Position numbers and translations under genes: made by a program. Of a DNA stretch of 64,000 bases, positions 49,582 to 61,400 are shown piece by piece. Source of the stretch: Crossaster papposus (Eukaryota > Echinodermata > Asteroidea > Velatida > Solasteridae); the NCBI GenBank assembly GCA_037893245.1, contig JBAIAA010000531.1, positions 1,674,001-1,738,000 of the forward strand, written 5' to 3'. Every line of letters begins with the position of its first letter. Position 1 is the first letter of the stretch. Under the pieces are notes generated by a model. It was not told the origin of the DNA. It made no database searches and worked only from the letters and a program-made list of their open reading frames with translations.

Positions 49582-50700
49582 GTGAACATATTTCAACATT
49601 CACTTGAATTTGGGCCTGCCAGATTGGTTGCAGCGCAATTTTCAAATGTTTCTACATTCCCGTCATATACCACCGATGAATTGCGGGACCTACAACGTGA
49701 AAATCCTAATATTTCACCCTACTCGACAATACATTATTCTCATGACACATTTAGTTATTTACAGCGCAAGCTTGAATCTGATGCTGTGAAGGTATTACTG
49801 CGTCAAACAAAACACCTTTTTGTTAGAGATGGTATTCTTTTAAGAGATGTCAACGATCCTAAGATAGGACAATTACACCAGTTTGTATTGCCAGCCTCTT
49901 TGAAATCGGTACTCCTGCATAGTATACATAATGAATTTGGTCACCAGGAAGAAGAACGTACTATGTCATTAGCACGAAGTAGATGTTACTGGCCTTGTAT
50001 GCATAAAGATGTGAAGCAGTGGGTTCGAAATTGCAAACGTTGTATGGTAGAAAAACAGCCCGTGCCGTCCTTTAGAAACCCCCTTAGGCATCTTTGTGCT
50101 ACTAGACCTTTGGAAGTGATTGCTGTTGGTTTGACTCTTTTGGAATCTACCTCTGATCGTACAGAAAACGTCTTGGTGATAACATACATTTTCTCGAAGT
50201 TCACCATTGCGGTCACCACGAAGGACCAGACAGCTAAAACTACTGCCTCTGCATTGGTTAAGGAATGGTTTCTTAAGTATGGTCGCACCTCAACGAATTC
50301 ACTCTGACCATTGTCGACAGTTTGAATCTGCACTAAAAAGAGCTTTGCAGTCTGTACAATATTTCTAAAACACATACCTCTCCATACCATCCACAAGGTA
50401 ACGCTCAGTGTACTGAGAGATTTAACCGAACAATGCATAACTTACTTCGCACCCTTTCAACTGCACAACAATCTTCATGGCTTAATATCTCCCAGAAGTA
50501 ATTTGTCTTTGCATATAATGCGACGGGGCATTCATCTACTGGATTCTCACCTTTCTAGCTTATGTTTGGAAGGGAGCCAGTGCTGCACATAGATTTCCTT
50601 CTAGGTGGAGATAGAGATAGGTTTTTTGATGATAACTGGGTTCTACTTCTTCGTCGGCGACTAAGCAAAGCATAAAAGTTAGCCAGAACGAAACTGGACA
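49582..50700 (+). pseudogene. Gypsy C integrase
   Basis: The frame 49582-50307 has the H2C2 domain (HSIHNEFGHQ and CKRCMVEKQ) and RPLEVIAVGLTLLE, where the first core Asp is replaced by Gly (usual VAVDFT). After a shift, RIHSDHCRQFES (50307-50340) gives the second Asp and [17 protein letters not shown] the region of the Glu (ERFNRT near 50415). The end, about 50560-50700, is out of frame. Confidence 0.75.
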
Positions 50701-50914
50701 GGGAAATAGCCAAGAACAAGATGTATTTTGAATAGTCGGACTAATCCCTACAAACTTGCATGTGGTGATTTTGTTTTACGAAGAAATCATATTAGGGCCG
50801 CTCTATAATTCAAGATCACTATTTCCCTGACAGTTATAAGATCATAGCTCATCCTTATAAGGCTTCGTTTATGTTATCCAGTTAGCTGATGGCACCGGGA
50901 CGAACTCTTTGTAG

Positions 50915-51175
50915 TTGGAACCAATTCCGCCAAATCTTGTTAACATCGAACATCCAGCATCTCTCACTCATACAATGCCAACAGACATATCTTCAGAGGA
51001 GGAATCGGACTCAGATTCAGATTCCCAGTTGGACATTGGAATTGTCATACCCAAAAATTTACCGTTGACTCATCATCATCAAGTTCCTACCTCTCATCCA
51101 ACACTTAGAGAACGTAAACTTTCAGAAGCACCCCCACGTTCTTTAAGACGATCGCAGCGCTCAACCAAAGGTTAA
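50915..51175 (+). pseudogene. Gypsy C pol C-terminal tail
   Basis: An acidic Ser/Asp run (SSEEESDSDSDSQ) is followed by a basic LRRSQRSTKG end, a pattern often seen in the tail after gypsy integrase. Assigned by position. Confidence 0.45.
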
Positions 51176-51383
51176 CACCGCAACCCAAATAGAGAACCAC
51201 GTTCTGTTCTCTCTAAACAGATTATTACCGTGAAGAGTGATATATATTTACTTCACGTGCTTGTTGGACTTAATTTGCTAATTGTGCTGATTAGCCTAAT
51301 GGTGAATTTTGCTCCAGACATTAGCTTGAGCCCTGTTCTTTGTACTCGTGGGTGTACCTTTTCTTGTGCTCGTACTGTATTGT

Positions 51384-53192
51384 AACGGAACAGGGTATAT
51401 GCCGGCTCAAATTCAAGTCTTGCCGTCCTATAAATAATATAAGCTGTTGTTTAATGCATACATCTGGTGCATGAATAATCAGCAGTGCTCAGCGACCAAT
51501 CACCGTAGCGCATTTCGCTACTTGTGCGCGGCCGGCCTGGGGTTTTGTTCAGTTCGTAAGATGGTGGCGTTGTGAAGAGACCTATCGATATAGTGTGTGC
51601 AAGTTCTGAGACTTGAGACCAAGCAAGCTTCGTGTGGTAGCGTTCAGCTCTGGTGGTGTTGCTAGCTATGGTGTTTCCGTGTAACCGACCGGTATAACTA
51701 CTGTGTGGCCCAGTCGGAAGTAGGAGCCGGTGAAGTTGACGTTCTGGTACGGCCGGGTTCGGAAGTTCGTAAAGCTTGGAGTTAGAGTGAGTTGACGTTA
51801 GGACTAGGGTTGTATATAGTGAGACCTGAGTGTAACGTTCGCAAGTTCTCAGGAGCGTTATCATTATAACCTTGTTAATAGACATTGGGGTTTTCCGTGT
51901 CATTGGAATAACTGGTCAGTTGAGGGTTATTGTAAACTACGTGAGGTATACCGTCCTTGAGCTCGCTGCCAGTGAGTTGAACCTGGTCGAGGTATACGAT
52001 TCTTTAGTGAGGGTTATTTGTGCATATTAATTAGGTTGCTCTGCTAAGTGTTTCATTATTCTGCTAGTTTGCGTTTCTTTATCTTCATATAAAAGATATA
52101 AGAATTGTAATTGTTCTAACGGTTAGTGGTGTATTAGCCCCCGAACGTTATATTGTATATTGTATAAAAGCCCGATTATTCTCATAAAGTGGTGCAATTG
52201 ATCACGTGAGGATTATTGGAAGCCTAGTCATTTATAGGAGTTACACTAGACCCTTGTTATAATTGAGGAGATTATTAGTAAGGCTAACTGAGCCAAGTGA
52301 GGCTTACTGAGCTTCGTGACTCCTGGTGCTAATTTATGAGCTAGTTTTGTATGTGGTGAAAGGGACCACGTGAGGGTTACCTCCAGTGAGATTTATTGTG
52401 TGTTCTGTTTTGTATGTAAAGTCTAGAATCATTGAAAGAGAATCAGACCAATCATTGATCGTCTTTGGAATACTTGTCACTGTGAGGTTTATTTGCATTG
52501 TGAGGTTTATTAGGAATTAATTAATTTTAGTGCTCTTCTATTATATCAAGTTAATCACTCAGTCATAAAACGGTGGTATATTTCCACCAAACGAGCTGCC
52601 CCTAGGTTAAGTCCGCCGTTCGTTAATTGTCCACCTTGCGTCTGGATAGCCGCTCATCATTGCGCGAGGCTAATAAATATATTTGTTTGATAATAAGAGT
52701 TGGTTTGAGTCCTGGGATAATAAGACCAGTCCCCATCTAGGTCCTCTGCCGGTCGGATATTTTATGATTGTATAGTGTAATTTGAGAACGTGTAATAAAG
52801 ATAAATACAAATTGCATTTGATTTTTGTTAGTGGGTGCACCTCTGTGAGGTACACAACGAGGCTTAATTGGTAACGAGGTTGGCAGGTAATGCTGATCTG
52901 AGTCGTTACTGGTGTAGGAATTGTGTTTTTTGTTGGTTGGTGTGTGGATTATGTTGAGGATTTTGGCTGAGTTGCGAACTTTGCGACGTACTGCAAGACA
53001 GCAACTGCCGATCTTGTTAAGAAGTCACCGGGTGGTAGTCGGTACGCAGTGCTTGGTAGATTCTGGAGGCTTTGGACCCGTGGTTTCGCAGCCTGAATTT
53101 ACCTGTGAGATACCGTTGTCGCCGAGTGGCCAGTGGCCAAGTGTAGAGAGTGTGTTGAAGACTAAGTTTTCTAGTCAAGAGGAAACATTAGT
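51384..53192 (+). other. 5' region of gypsy D (possible LTR and leader)
   Basis: TGTAACGGAACAGGG at 51384 looks like an LTR start, and TTGGTAACGAGG near 52868 resembles a primer-binding site, which would give an LTR of about 1.48 kb. No second LTR copy exists in the window to prove it. The words GTGAGG with TTATT recur about eight times (51943-52510). AATAAAG at 52794 could be a polyadenylation signal. Confidence 0.4.
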
Positions 53193-53355
53193 ATGAATAA
53201 GGGCGGGGGTGTCACCTCGGCTGAAGCTGGCACGGGTTCTGTCCTGGATGAACTGAGCCGCTCTAGAATGGAGGTTCAGTGATTGAGGTGGCAGAAAGCT
53301 CGCCTTTCTTCAGAGTTAGAGGCTGTCAAGAAGGGGGAGCAGCCAGAAATGGTCG

Positions 53356-54450
53356 GTGAGGGTACCCCTGAGAGAAGGGATACAGCTTTGGTTAAGATGG
53401 ATTCTGTGGCCACATAAGAGGGAGCCGAGATTAGTGGGTAATGAGGTGTGCGGTAAGCCTCACGGTGGTAAGCCTCACAAGCCTACAATTACCCCCGACC
53501 GGTACAATAGTAAAGTTCTTTGGAACGACTATTGCCGCCACTTTGAGGCGTGTAGTCAGGTGAATAAGTGGAGTGAGCTGCAAGCAACCGAGTTTTTGGC
53601 AGCTAGCCTTCAAGGCGAGGCACTCCAAATTATCGTTGATGGGTCGAAAAGGTTCACTTATAGTGAACTTGTAAATGTGTTGTCGAAGAGGTTCGGTCCT
53701 GGTCGGCAGGCCGAAAATTATTTAGTAGAGTTGAGGCATCGACGTCAGGGTCCTAGGAAAACTCTGCAGGAGTTGGGCCAAGCCATACGTGATTTGACGT
53801 TGAAGGCCTACCCTGAAATTCCCGAAGAGGCACGAGAGCGCCTAGGGAAGAACCATTTCATTGATGCGGTGACAAGTCAGGTTGTATGGGAAGGCGTATA
53901 TCGCGATCGCCCAAAGACACCGGACGAAGCAATACGTGCTGCCCTTGAGACGGACAATTTTGAGAAGGTTGAGTGCGAACGTAGAGCTGAGGGGAAACCT
54001 GTGAAGTTTGCGAGAGCATTTAACTCTGACACCGAGAGGCGGCTTCTAAAATTAGAAGAAAGTGCCGGTCAGCCGTCACAGAAGATAGACAAAATAGTTG
54101 AGCTGCTGGAAGGGCTCACCAAGCAAGGTTTGAGTTTGGTTGACCAGGCGAGGTTTCCTGGTAGACCGTCGCCAAAGCTTGTGAGGAAAGCGCCTGGTGG
54201 GTTGACCTGTTTCAAGTGTGGTGAGGTTGGCCATTTCGCTCGGGAATGTGCTAAACCTCGAAGGGGAGATGGCAGCAGGGAAACGCCAGCCAGCCGACCG
54301 CTGGGCCCGCGGGCAGGCTGGACGTTTCCAAGGGTCCAAACGAGAGTCAGGGACAGACATAATTGGGAAGAGACGAGACTCAAAAGCCAGAGAGCCAGTA
54401 GGCCCTCGGCCAATGAGTGGTCCTCGTCCTATGTACGGGTTGTTTGTTAA
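53356..54450 (+). pseudogene. Gypsy D Gag (capsid and CCHC nucleocapsid)
   Basis: An earlier ATG at 53193 begins the likely Gag N-terminus, but stops (53282, 53416, 53442) interrupt it. The long frame has capsid words ITPDRYNSKVLWNDYCRHFE, TEFLAASLQGEALQI and YSELVNVLSKRFGP, then a coiled segment TERRLLKLEESAG and one knuckle CFKCGEVGHFAREC. Gag forms the particle and packages RNA. Confidence 0.85.
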
Positions 54451-54963
54451 TGGTGTGGTAAGAGGAGCGAAATGCAGGTTTTTGGTTGATTCTGGGTGAA
54501 CAGACACTTTAATCAGAAGTAAAGTCTACCACCGAATGGCCAAAGAACAGAGGCCGGTGCTTGAGGCAGAAGAGTCCAACATTCAGCAGGTAGACGGAAG
54601 TCCCTTGGCTGTGATGGGAGTTGCCTGGGTGGACGTACAGATGGGTAAGACTACTAAGCTTACCCACTTCGAGTGATTTTTGCTGATGTCAAGTATGACG
54701 GTATATTAGGCATACATTTCTTGTTACCTACTGAAGGTAGCTTAGATTTCCGTACCCTCGAGTTGAGGTTAAACGGGGAACGGATGAGGTGTATGAGTGG
54801 TGCCGGTGAGCCGTTCTTTGGAACAGTGATGGTGGCTGAAACCACCGAGATTCCGACAGGCCATGAGGCTGTTGTGCCTGGTACTGTAAGCGGTATCAGT
54901 GAGGCACTTGGACAGCCGGCAATCATCGAGCCTGTGGAAGGTGGAGGCGAGTTGGCTCAGTGA
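54414..54963 (+). pseudogene. Gypsy D protease
   Basis: CRFLVDSG at 54474-54497 is the active-site loop, directly followed by a TGA, then TLIRSKVYHRM. After a shift, ADVKYDGILGIHFLLPT (54685) gives the ILG-D/H segment, and a linker follows to 54963. Confidence 0.75.
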
Positions 54964-55271
54964 GGCTTACTGCTAGCCCGGTCCCTGGTTGAGCCACAAG
55001 CTGAGGATATCCCGCTGCAGATACTTAATCCGAATGGGGAGAGACGGGTTGTTTGAAAGAGAACAACGGTGGGCAAAATTGCGACAGTTAAGGTTGACTC
55101 GGTAGTGGTGCCGGGTAAGAGGTTTATGGAGGCTTGCCAGGTTACCTGCGTGATATATACGACCGTAGTAAAGTCAACCTCGCTAAGGAATATCATGAGG
55201 AGGTGAAAGCATGCCTGATATAATTCCATGATGTATTTTCTTCTGGTGAGGGTGACATAGGGCGGACTGGT

Positions 55272-56110
55272 GTGGTGAAGCACCACATCAGTACGAGGCC
55301 TATCAAGGAGAGGCCTCGGCGCAATCCCTGTGTAATAATGAGGCAGGTTGGAGATTTGAAAAATCGAGGAGAAGGTGATGGCCGGTCTTCAGTGAGACAT
55401 CCTGCTGATATACCTGGACGATGTCATTGTGTTTGGCAAGACTGTGAAGGAGGAGATTGAACGACTGCGAGTCTTCTCCAGATTGAGGCGAGCTGGTTTG
55501 AAGTTGAAGCCTAGTAAGTGCTTCTTGTTTCAGAGATCATTGGACTATTCGGGACATATTGTGTCGTCTGAGAGTGTGGCTACCGACCCTGAGAAGGTTC
55601 GGGCCGTGGCCGATTGGCCAACCCCTAAGTGTGTCAAGGAAGTTCGAAGCTTTTTAGGCCTCGCTTCCTATTATCGGAAGTTTGTCCGGGGATTTGCTGA
55701 GGTTGCTTCACCGTTGCATGCGCTGACTGAAAGGTCGCGTGAGTTCCAGTGGACAGATGCCTGCCAACAGGCATTTGTTGAGTTAAAACAGAAGTTACAG
55801 ACAGCACCGGTGTTGGCACATACCCCGTTCCGGATAGCGACTACATCTTAGATACAGATGCTAGTGGAGATGGGGGCAGTTTTGTCTCAGATCCATGATG
55901 GGGAAGAGAAGGTCCTGGTCTTTGCGAGCCGTAAACTCAGCAAGGCAGAGAGAGAGAACTTCGAAGAGAACTTCTGGCGGGAGTTGTCTACCTCAGAAAG
56001 TTTAGACAGTACCTGTATGGTCAGAAGGTGCTACTCTGAACCGATCATGCTTCTCTCAAGGACTCGGAGGGTCAGCTTGCCAGGTGGCTGGAAGTGATCA
56101 GCGAGTATGA
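55272..56110 (+). pseudogene. Gypsy D RT (front deleted) and RNase H
   Basis: HISTRPIKERPRRNP is the pre-RT segment; then a deletion jumps to LLIYLDDVIVFGKT (YLDD at 55411-55422, intact), LKLKPSKCFLF, LDYSGHIVSSESV and VRSFLGLASYYRKFV. RNase H: LDTDASGDGG (55850, out of frame), VLVFASRKLSKAERENF, and a degraded end near 56100. It lacks the fingers, so is inactive. Confidence 0.8.
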
Positions 56111-56320
56111 TTTGACGATTCAACACTGACCTTGGCGGAAGCATGGCAATGCTGATGGGTTGTCCCGGAAGGCCTGCAAACAGTGTGGTCGTGCTGACGC
56201 TGATGAAGCGCCGGAGACGGTTAAGGCATCGGAGGAGGCCCAGGTGACAACGACCAGTGAGGTTGACTCTAACGTGCCGATCCCAGAGGCGAGAGTGAGC
56301 GGCATTTTTCTCAACCACAC

Positions 56321-57050
56321 TTGCCTAAGGATGCAGTCGGAGAGGGTCAACTTGGTGACGGAAGTATTGGTTGGATGATTAGGGCAAAGGAGTCGGGCAG
56401 TCATCCCAGTTGGGAGACTGTGTCAGCCGCCTCCTCGGCACACAAGACCCTCTGGTCCTCTTGGGATCAGTTGGAGGTGCAGGACGGTGTCCTTTATAGA
56501 AATTGGGAGTCCAACGATGGGAAGTCCGTAAGGTTGCGGCTAGTACTTCCTGAGAAATTCAGAGAGGTCGTACTTCAGGAGCTGCATGGTGGCAGGACGA
56601 GTGGCCATTTAGAGGTCAATAAGACTTTGGCCAAGGTAAAGTTGCGATATTATTGGCCGGGAATGACCGCGGATGTGAGGTCATTCATCAGATGTTGCGA
56701 GCTGTGTGGACGGGGGAAGTCTCCTGCGAAGAGGAGAGTTTCCCCGCTCCGACAGTATTTGGTGGGCGAGCCCATGGAGCGAGTGGCTGTGGACTTGCTG
56801 TGGCCACTCCCTCGGAGATTATTCTTCACCCAGATGAGGGAAGTTCGAGATGGGTCTCCGTTGCAGCCCCCAGGCTCCGTGCCCCCTCTGAGTCCCGTGG
56901 TCGTCGCCAGCCCAGAGCGGGAAGAGAGAGAGATGCGACCAAGAAAGTGAATGAACGACCACCCAAGCGAATGAAGATGGCGGTGGTCGAGGAGGGAATC
57001 GTCCGCAACGTCTACATTGACGGAGAGCTGGTGCATGAGGAATCATGTCA
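56321..57050 (+). pseudogene. Gypsy D integrase zinc domain, core deleted, tail
   Basis: LHGGRTSGHLEVNKTLAKVK and CCELCGRGKSPAK form the H2C2 domain, MERVAVDLLWPLPR starts the core (first Asp), then a deletion joins to a basic Pro/Arg-rich tail (56830-57050). The second Asp and the Glu are missing. Confidence 0.75.
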
Positions 57051-57105
57051 CCAAATGTACACCAAGCCAGTGGACCCCATAATAATAATAATACAAAATA
57101 TATAT

Positions 57106-58092
57106 GCGTGTGCAAGTGCGACAAAGATGGTACATGACACATGGATGTCTTCCCCTGGTGTTTTATTACTCGGCCCATTTAAGGGCAGGTGAAACTGAAA
57201 ATTACATACACAAAAATACATTAAATTATATTAGAAAATACAATCGCATCAATAACACAATTTAAACAATAAATCTACAACACTGGCAAATCATTTACAA
57301 TAAACAATGGGCATCTTCGATTCACTTATACAGGCATAATATCTCCATTTTATAAATACAATTCAATTCAATTCATCTCAATTTGCAACTCACAAATCGT
57401 ATGCGGGGTTGACATCCGTCAATACACACACAGGGTGTACGTTCCACAGGTCTTCCAATACTACAGACAGTTTACCGGGGTATACAGGGGGTATTCTGGG
57501 TTATCAGCGGCATTCTGATGCTGTAAATACAAGCACGAGTTAACAGATAATGAATTACCGTAAGCCCATATCGTAACTGGTAAAGGTGGTAAAAGTACGC
57601 GAGCAAAATACTCGCATACGAGCACCCCTAAATACACATACATACACTGATACAATATCATATTAACCAAGATTCACAGATGGGCACAAAAACCCTGATA
57701 AATGTATGTCCCAAATTATACAAATATAAACCAAACTAAGTAAAGTACGAAAGAAACTTACAGTCTTCGCAGCTTTCGGCGGCGTGACGAAGACTAATTC
57801 ACGCGCTGTGAACGTCATTCTTAAATACCCGATGTTTTCACGCGATGTCACATTCTACAATGCTATTGGATAAATAACGCCCCATGACGCGGCGATCCAT
57901 GTAAATTAAGCGATCATGAATAATAATATATTGGGCGGATAAAGAAACACCTGACTGAAATACTATACAAATTAAACAAGGATGAATGCATCGATCTTCA
58001 TTATGATGAATATTAAAGCCCATGGCAGACATTTTATATAAATTTAAGCAGTCCGATAGACGACAACAAAAAACTTATCGTCGGCGATAACA
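57106..58092 (-). repeat. 3' LTR of the BEL element
   Basis: In sense orientation it starts TGTTATCGCC (58092) and ends GCACACGC (57106). The bases 57106-57243 recur at 63863-64000 with one visible mismatch. The AT-rich body holds no ORF of note. Confidence 0.85.
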
Positions 58093-58102
58093 CTCCCCCC
58101 TT
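58093..58102 (-). other. Polypurine tract of the BEL element
   Basis: The sense strand reads AAGGGGGGAG immediately before the LTR start TGTTATC, the expected plus-strand primer. Confidence 0.8.
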
Positions 58103-58495
58103 GAATGCTTATTCAAATCAAAACAATGGAATAATTAATCTAATTTATAACCCAAACTATTTCACACGGCCAGTATTTCACAAATGCCTTTTATACAATC
58201 ACAACCACCTTTAACATGAGACCCATGTATACACCTCATCGCAAATATTTCAATAAATTCAACACTAAACTTAACCAAGGGTAGCACATTTTTTGCAACA
58301 TCAAAATCACATTAATTTCATGTCATAGTTACACACAAAATCCATACCGTATCCGACCCAAATTATCTTTGGATCTAATTACTTTCCAATGCAATCATTT
58401 TATATTAATCAATTCTTTATATATAATCCCTTCATAAAAAGGTTTCTTTCATTAATTTGTGGTAATTATAACTGTAATTAATGCACATGGAGCAT
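58103..58495 (-). other. Non-coding segment between BEL pol and 3' LTR
   Basis: AT-rich, no ORF; the pol stop codon is at 58496. Confidence 0.5.
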
Positions 58496-61400
58496 TTAAC
58501 CTTCCGTTGAAGAACGGCCTGAACCTTCCAATAAAATGACTTTGCTGATTGGACGAACAAGTTCTGTGGCTCTAGTTTTTAATTTGACTGATCTGACCAG
58601 ACCATCTCGTCCACAAATGACATTCTTAACAAGTGCAAGTGGCCACAAGTTCCTAGGAGTCATTTCATCTGCAATTAATACAAGATCACCAATGGCAAGA
58701 TTATCAACTGGATTTACCCACTTAGATCGTCTCTGTAACTCTGGTAAATAAAACTTAAGCCACTTTCGCCAGAATTGATTAGCCAAATGTTGAACATGCC
58801 TCCACCGACTACGTAAATGCTCATGCCTAAACCTACCAGGAGGATGGCTGGAACTGTTTCTCAAAAGCAATAAGTGGTTAGGTGTGATAGGCGTAGGGTC
58901 ACTAGGATCGTCATTTAACTTAGTCAATAGACGTCCATTTACAATGGCTTCTACTTCACAAAATACAGTTTCCAAAATTTCATCAGTTAATCTTACTGTT
59001 CTAGGCAGGACAGCAACCATAACTCGTTTAACTACACCGATCAAACGCTCCCAAACTCCCCCCATGTGGGATGCTTTAGGTGGAATGAAGCGCCACACAA
59101 CACTTTGTTTGACGGCATAATCATCGATTATCTTCTGAGAAAACTGCTTCATACTAGTTTTTAACTCGGATACACCACCAACAAAATTAGTACCGTTATC
59201 TAAATAAATAATCTCTGGGTAACCCCGACGGGCTATGAAACGTCGGAGACCATTCAGAAAAGATTCCGTATCTAACGCATTTAATTTTTCAATATGAATT
59301 GCTCTAGTTCCAAAACAAGTAAACAAACAACCATAGCGTTTGATTTCTGATCTACCATACTTCACATAAAATGGTCCAAACGCATCAATACCAACATATG
59401 AAAATGGTCGTTTACCAGCCTCAATACGTTCCTTCGGTAAATCAGCCATGAGTTGTTGACATGGTTTGGAATAGAGACGTTTACATGTTACACAGCCCCT
59501 GATGGTTTTCTTGATCAGAGGTCTAGCTCTAAGAATCCAGAATTCTTTCCTAACCATACTCAACACCCATTCTACACTTACATGAGCAATACCATGTACA
59601 TCAGTTACAATTGCTGTTGCAATTACATGTTTTCCCGAAACAATAAGGGGATTTTTATCCCTCTTGTCTTCGTTTAAACGACCACTTATTCTGAGCAAAC
59701 CTCGATTGTCAAGATAGGGATTAAGTGTTCTAAGGGGACTAGATGTCTTAACAAAATGCCCCTTCTGCAATCTACTAATCTCTGAGGCAAATGATTGTGA
59801 TTGAGCCTTGTGGATGAGAATTTCTCCAGCATGTTTAATCTCCCTTACTGATAGTCGACCTGTCGATTTACGCTTTCCAATATACTCAACAAATCTCAAC
59901 CACCATGCCAAGGCTCGCTTCATTCGATACCAAGATGAGTAGTAATGCATTATCTGATCTAAAGGGTCATTCTCGACAAACTGGTTATGCTCAGTGGTAA
60001 CGACGCCGAAAGCTGAAATTGAAGTCTTGCGGACTTCTGGATCATCATCTGCCAAGTCAACTGATCTTGTATCAGACACGCCCCAATCATGTTTATACCG
60101 ATGCAGAATATCTGGACCATGAAACCATTTATCATCAGAATTTAAGTACAATTGAGGTCTGGTCACAAGATCAGCTGGGTTACTTTTACTTCCAATATGG
60201 TGCCACTGTTCCAGGTCAGTTGACTCTCTGATGAGACTAACTCTATTTCCAACAAAAACATGAAATCTCCTGCTCTCGTTGTTTATGTATTTCAAAACAA
60301 ATTCTGAATCTGTCCAGAAATATGAATAAGTGATGTCTAGATCTAACTCGCATCTCAACAACGCATCAACCCTTGTTGCTAAAACGGCAGCTTGTAATTC
60401 CAAACGTGGTATGGTGCATTGCTTTAACGGTGCAACCTTGTTTTTACTAATGATCAACTGAACATGCACCAGCCCATGTTTGTTAACACATCTGATATAA
60501 CTGCAGCAACCGTAAGCCTTGGAGCTTGCATCTGAAAAATGATGAAGTTCCACCAAAGCATCATCGAATTCACATGGTTTAATACAACGAGGAATCTTCA
60601 GCAGCTTCATGTCATAACACGACTTCACCCAGGTGCGCCAGGCATTCTCAAGCTGTCGTAGAACAGCTTCATCCCAAGACAATTTGTCAGCTGTAGCCTT
60701 TTGGAACAAAAGTTTACCAGCAAGCACAACAGGACCCAACATGCCAAGAGGATCAAATATGGAAGACACAGCACTCGGCATTTTTCTTCTGGTTAAAGGA
60801 CCATCTTTGTCATGCCCAACTTCGAAGAACTCGTCTGTGGAAATCTTCCATTTTGTACCCAAAGCTCTACTCTCACATAGAGGACCCAATGCACAAACTT
60901 CATCAGCTACATAATCTTGAGATACTTCACTCAACAATTCTTCATCGTTGACGACAAACTTCTTCAAACATAATCCCCCTTTACTCAAAACCTTAGGAGT
61001 TTCTCTGATTATGATTTTTGCATCTTCCTTATACGAGACTAAACTCAGACAATCGTCGAAGTAAAATGACTTCTCAACAGTATACTTGATTAAAGGAGAG
61101 ACTTCAGGGGCATCGATAATTGTGCGACTGAGTGCATAGGTTGAACTTGAAGCACACCAAACACCACCAAACAAATGGGAAGTCATTCTATAATATGCCA
61201 GCTGACCATCTACATACCACAGAAACCTAAGTGCATCTCGATCCTTTGGAGGTATTTTTACCTGATTATACATAGCTTCGATATCTGCCTGAATAGCTAA
61301 ACTATGTTGTCTGAAGCGCAACACAATGGGCAACAACTTGTTAATAAGATCAGGACCTTGTAGACAACGCTCATTGAGTGACTTTCCTCTAAATTTACAT

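Larger units (their letters stand above)
48640..51175 (+). mobile_element. Gypsy C: 5'-truncated Ty3/gypsy pol
   Basis: It contains RT from the palm (48640), RNase H, integrase and a C-terminal tail, all in plus-strand frames broken by about ten lesions. The order RT-RNase H-IN is the standard gypsy one, unlike the fragment at 8-10.5 kb. No gag, protease or LTRs are seen. Confidence 0.8.
53193..57080 (+). mobile_element. Gypsy D: decayed Ty3/gypsy element
   Basis: Gag, CCHC knuckle, protease, partial RT, RNase H, integrase zinc domain and a C-terminal tail follow in standard order. Large deletions remove the front of RT and most of the integrase core. Its 3' end is bordered by the left LTR of the BEL element at 57106. 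Confidence 0.8.

Noticed and set aside
51451-51903. 150-residue minus-strand ORF in the gypsy D leader
   Set aside because: No recognisable motif and low-complexity Thr-rich composition; more likely non-coding LTR sequence.
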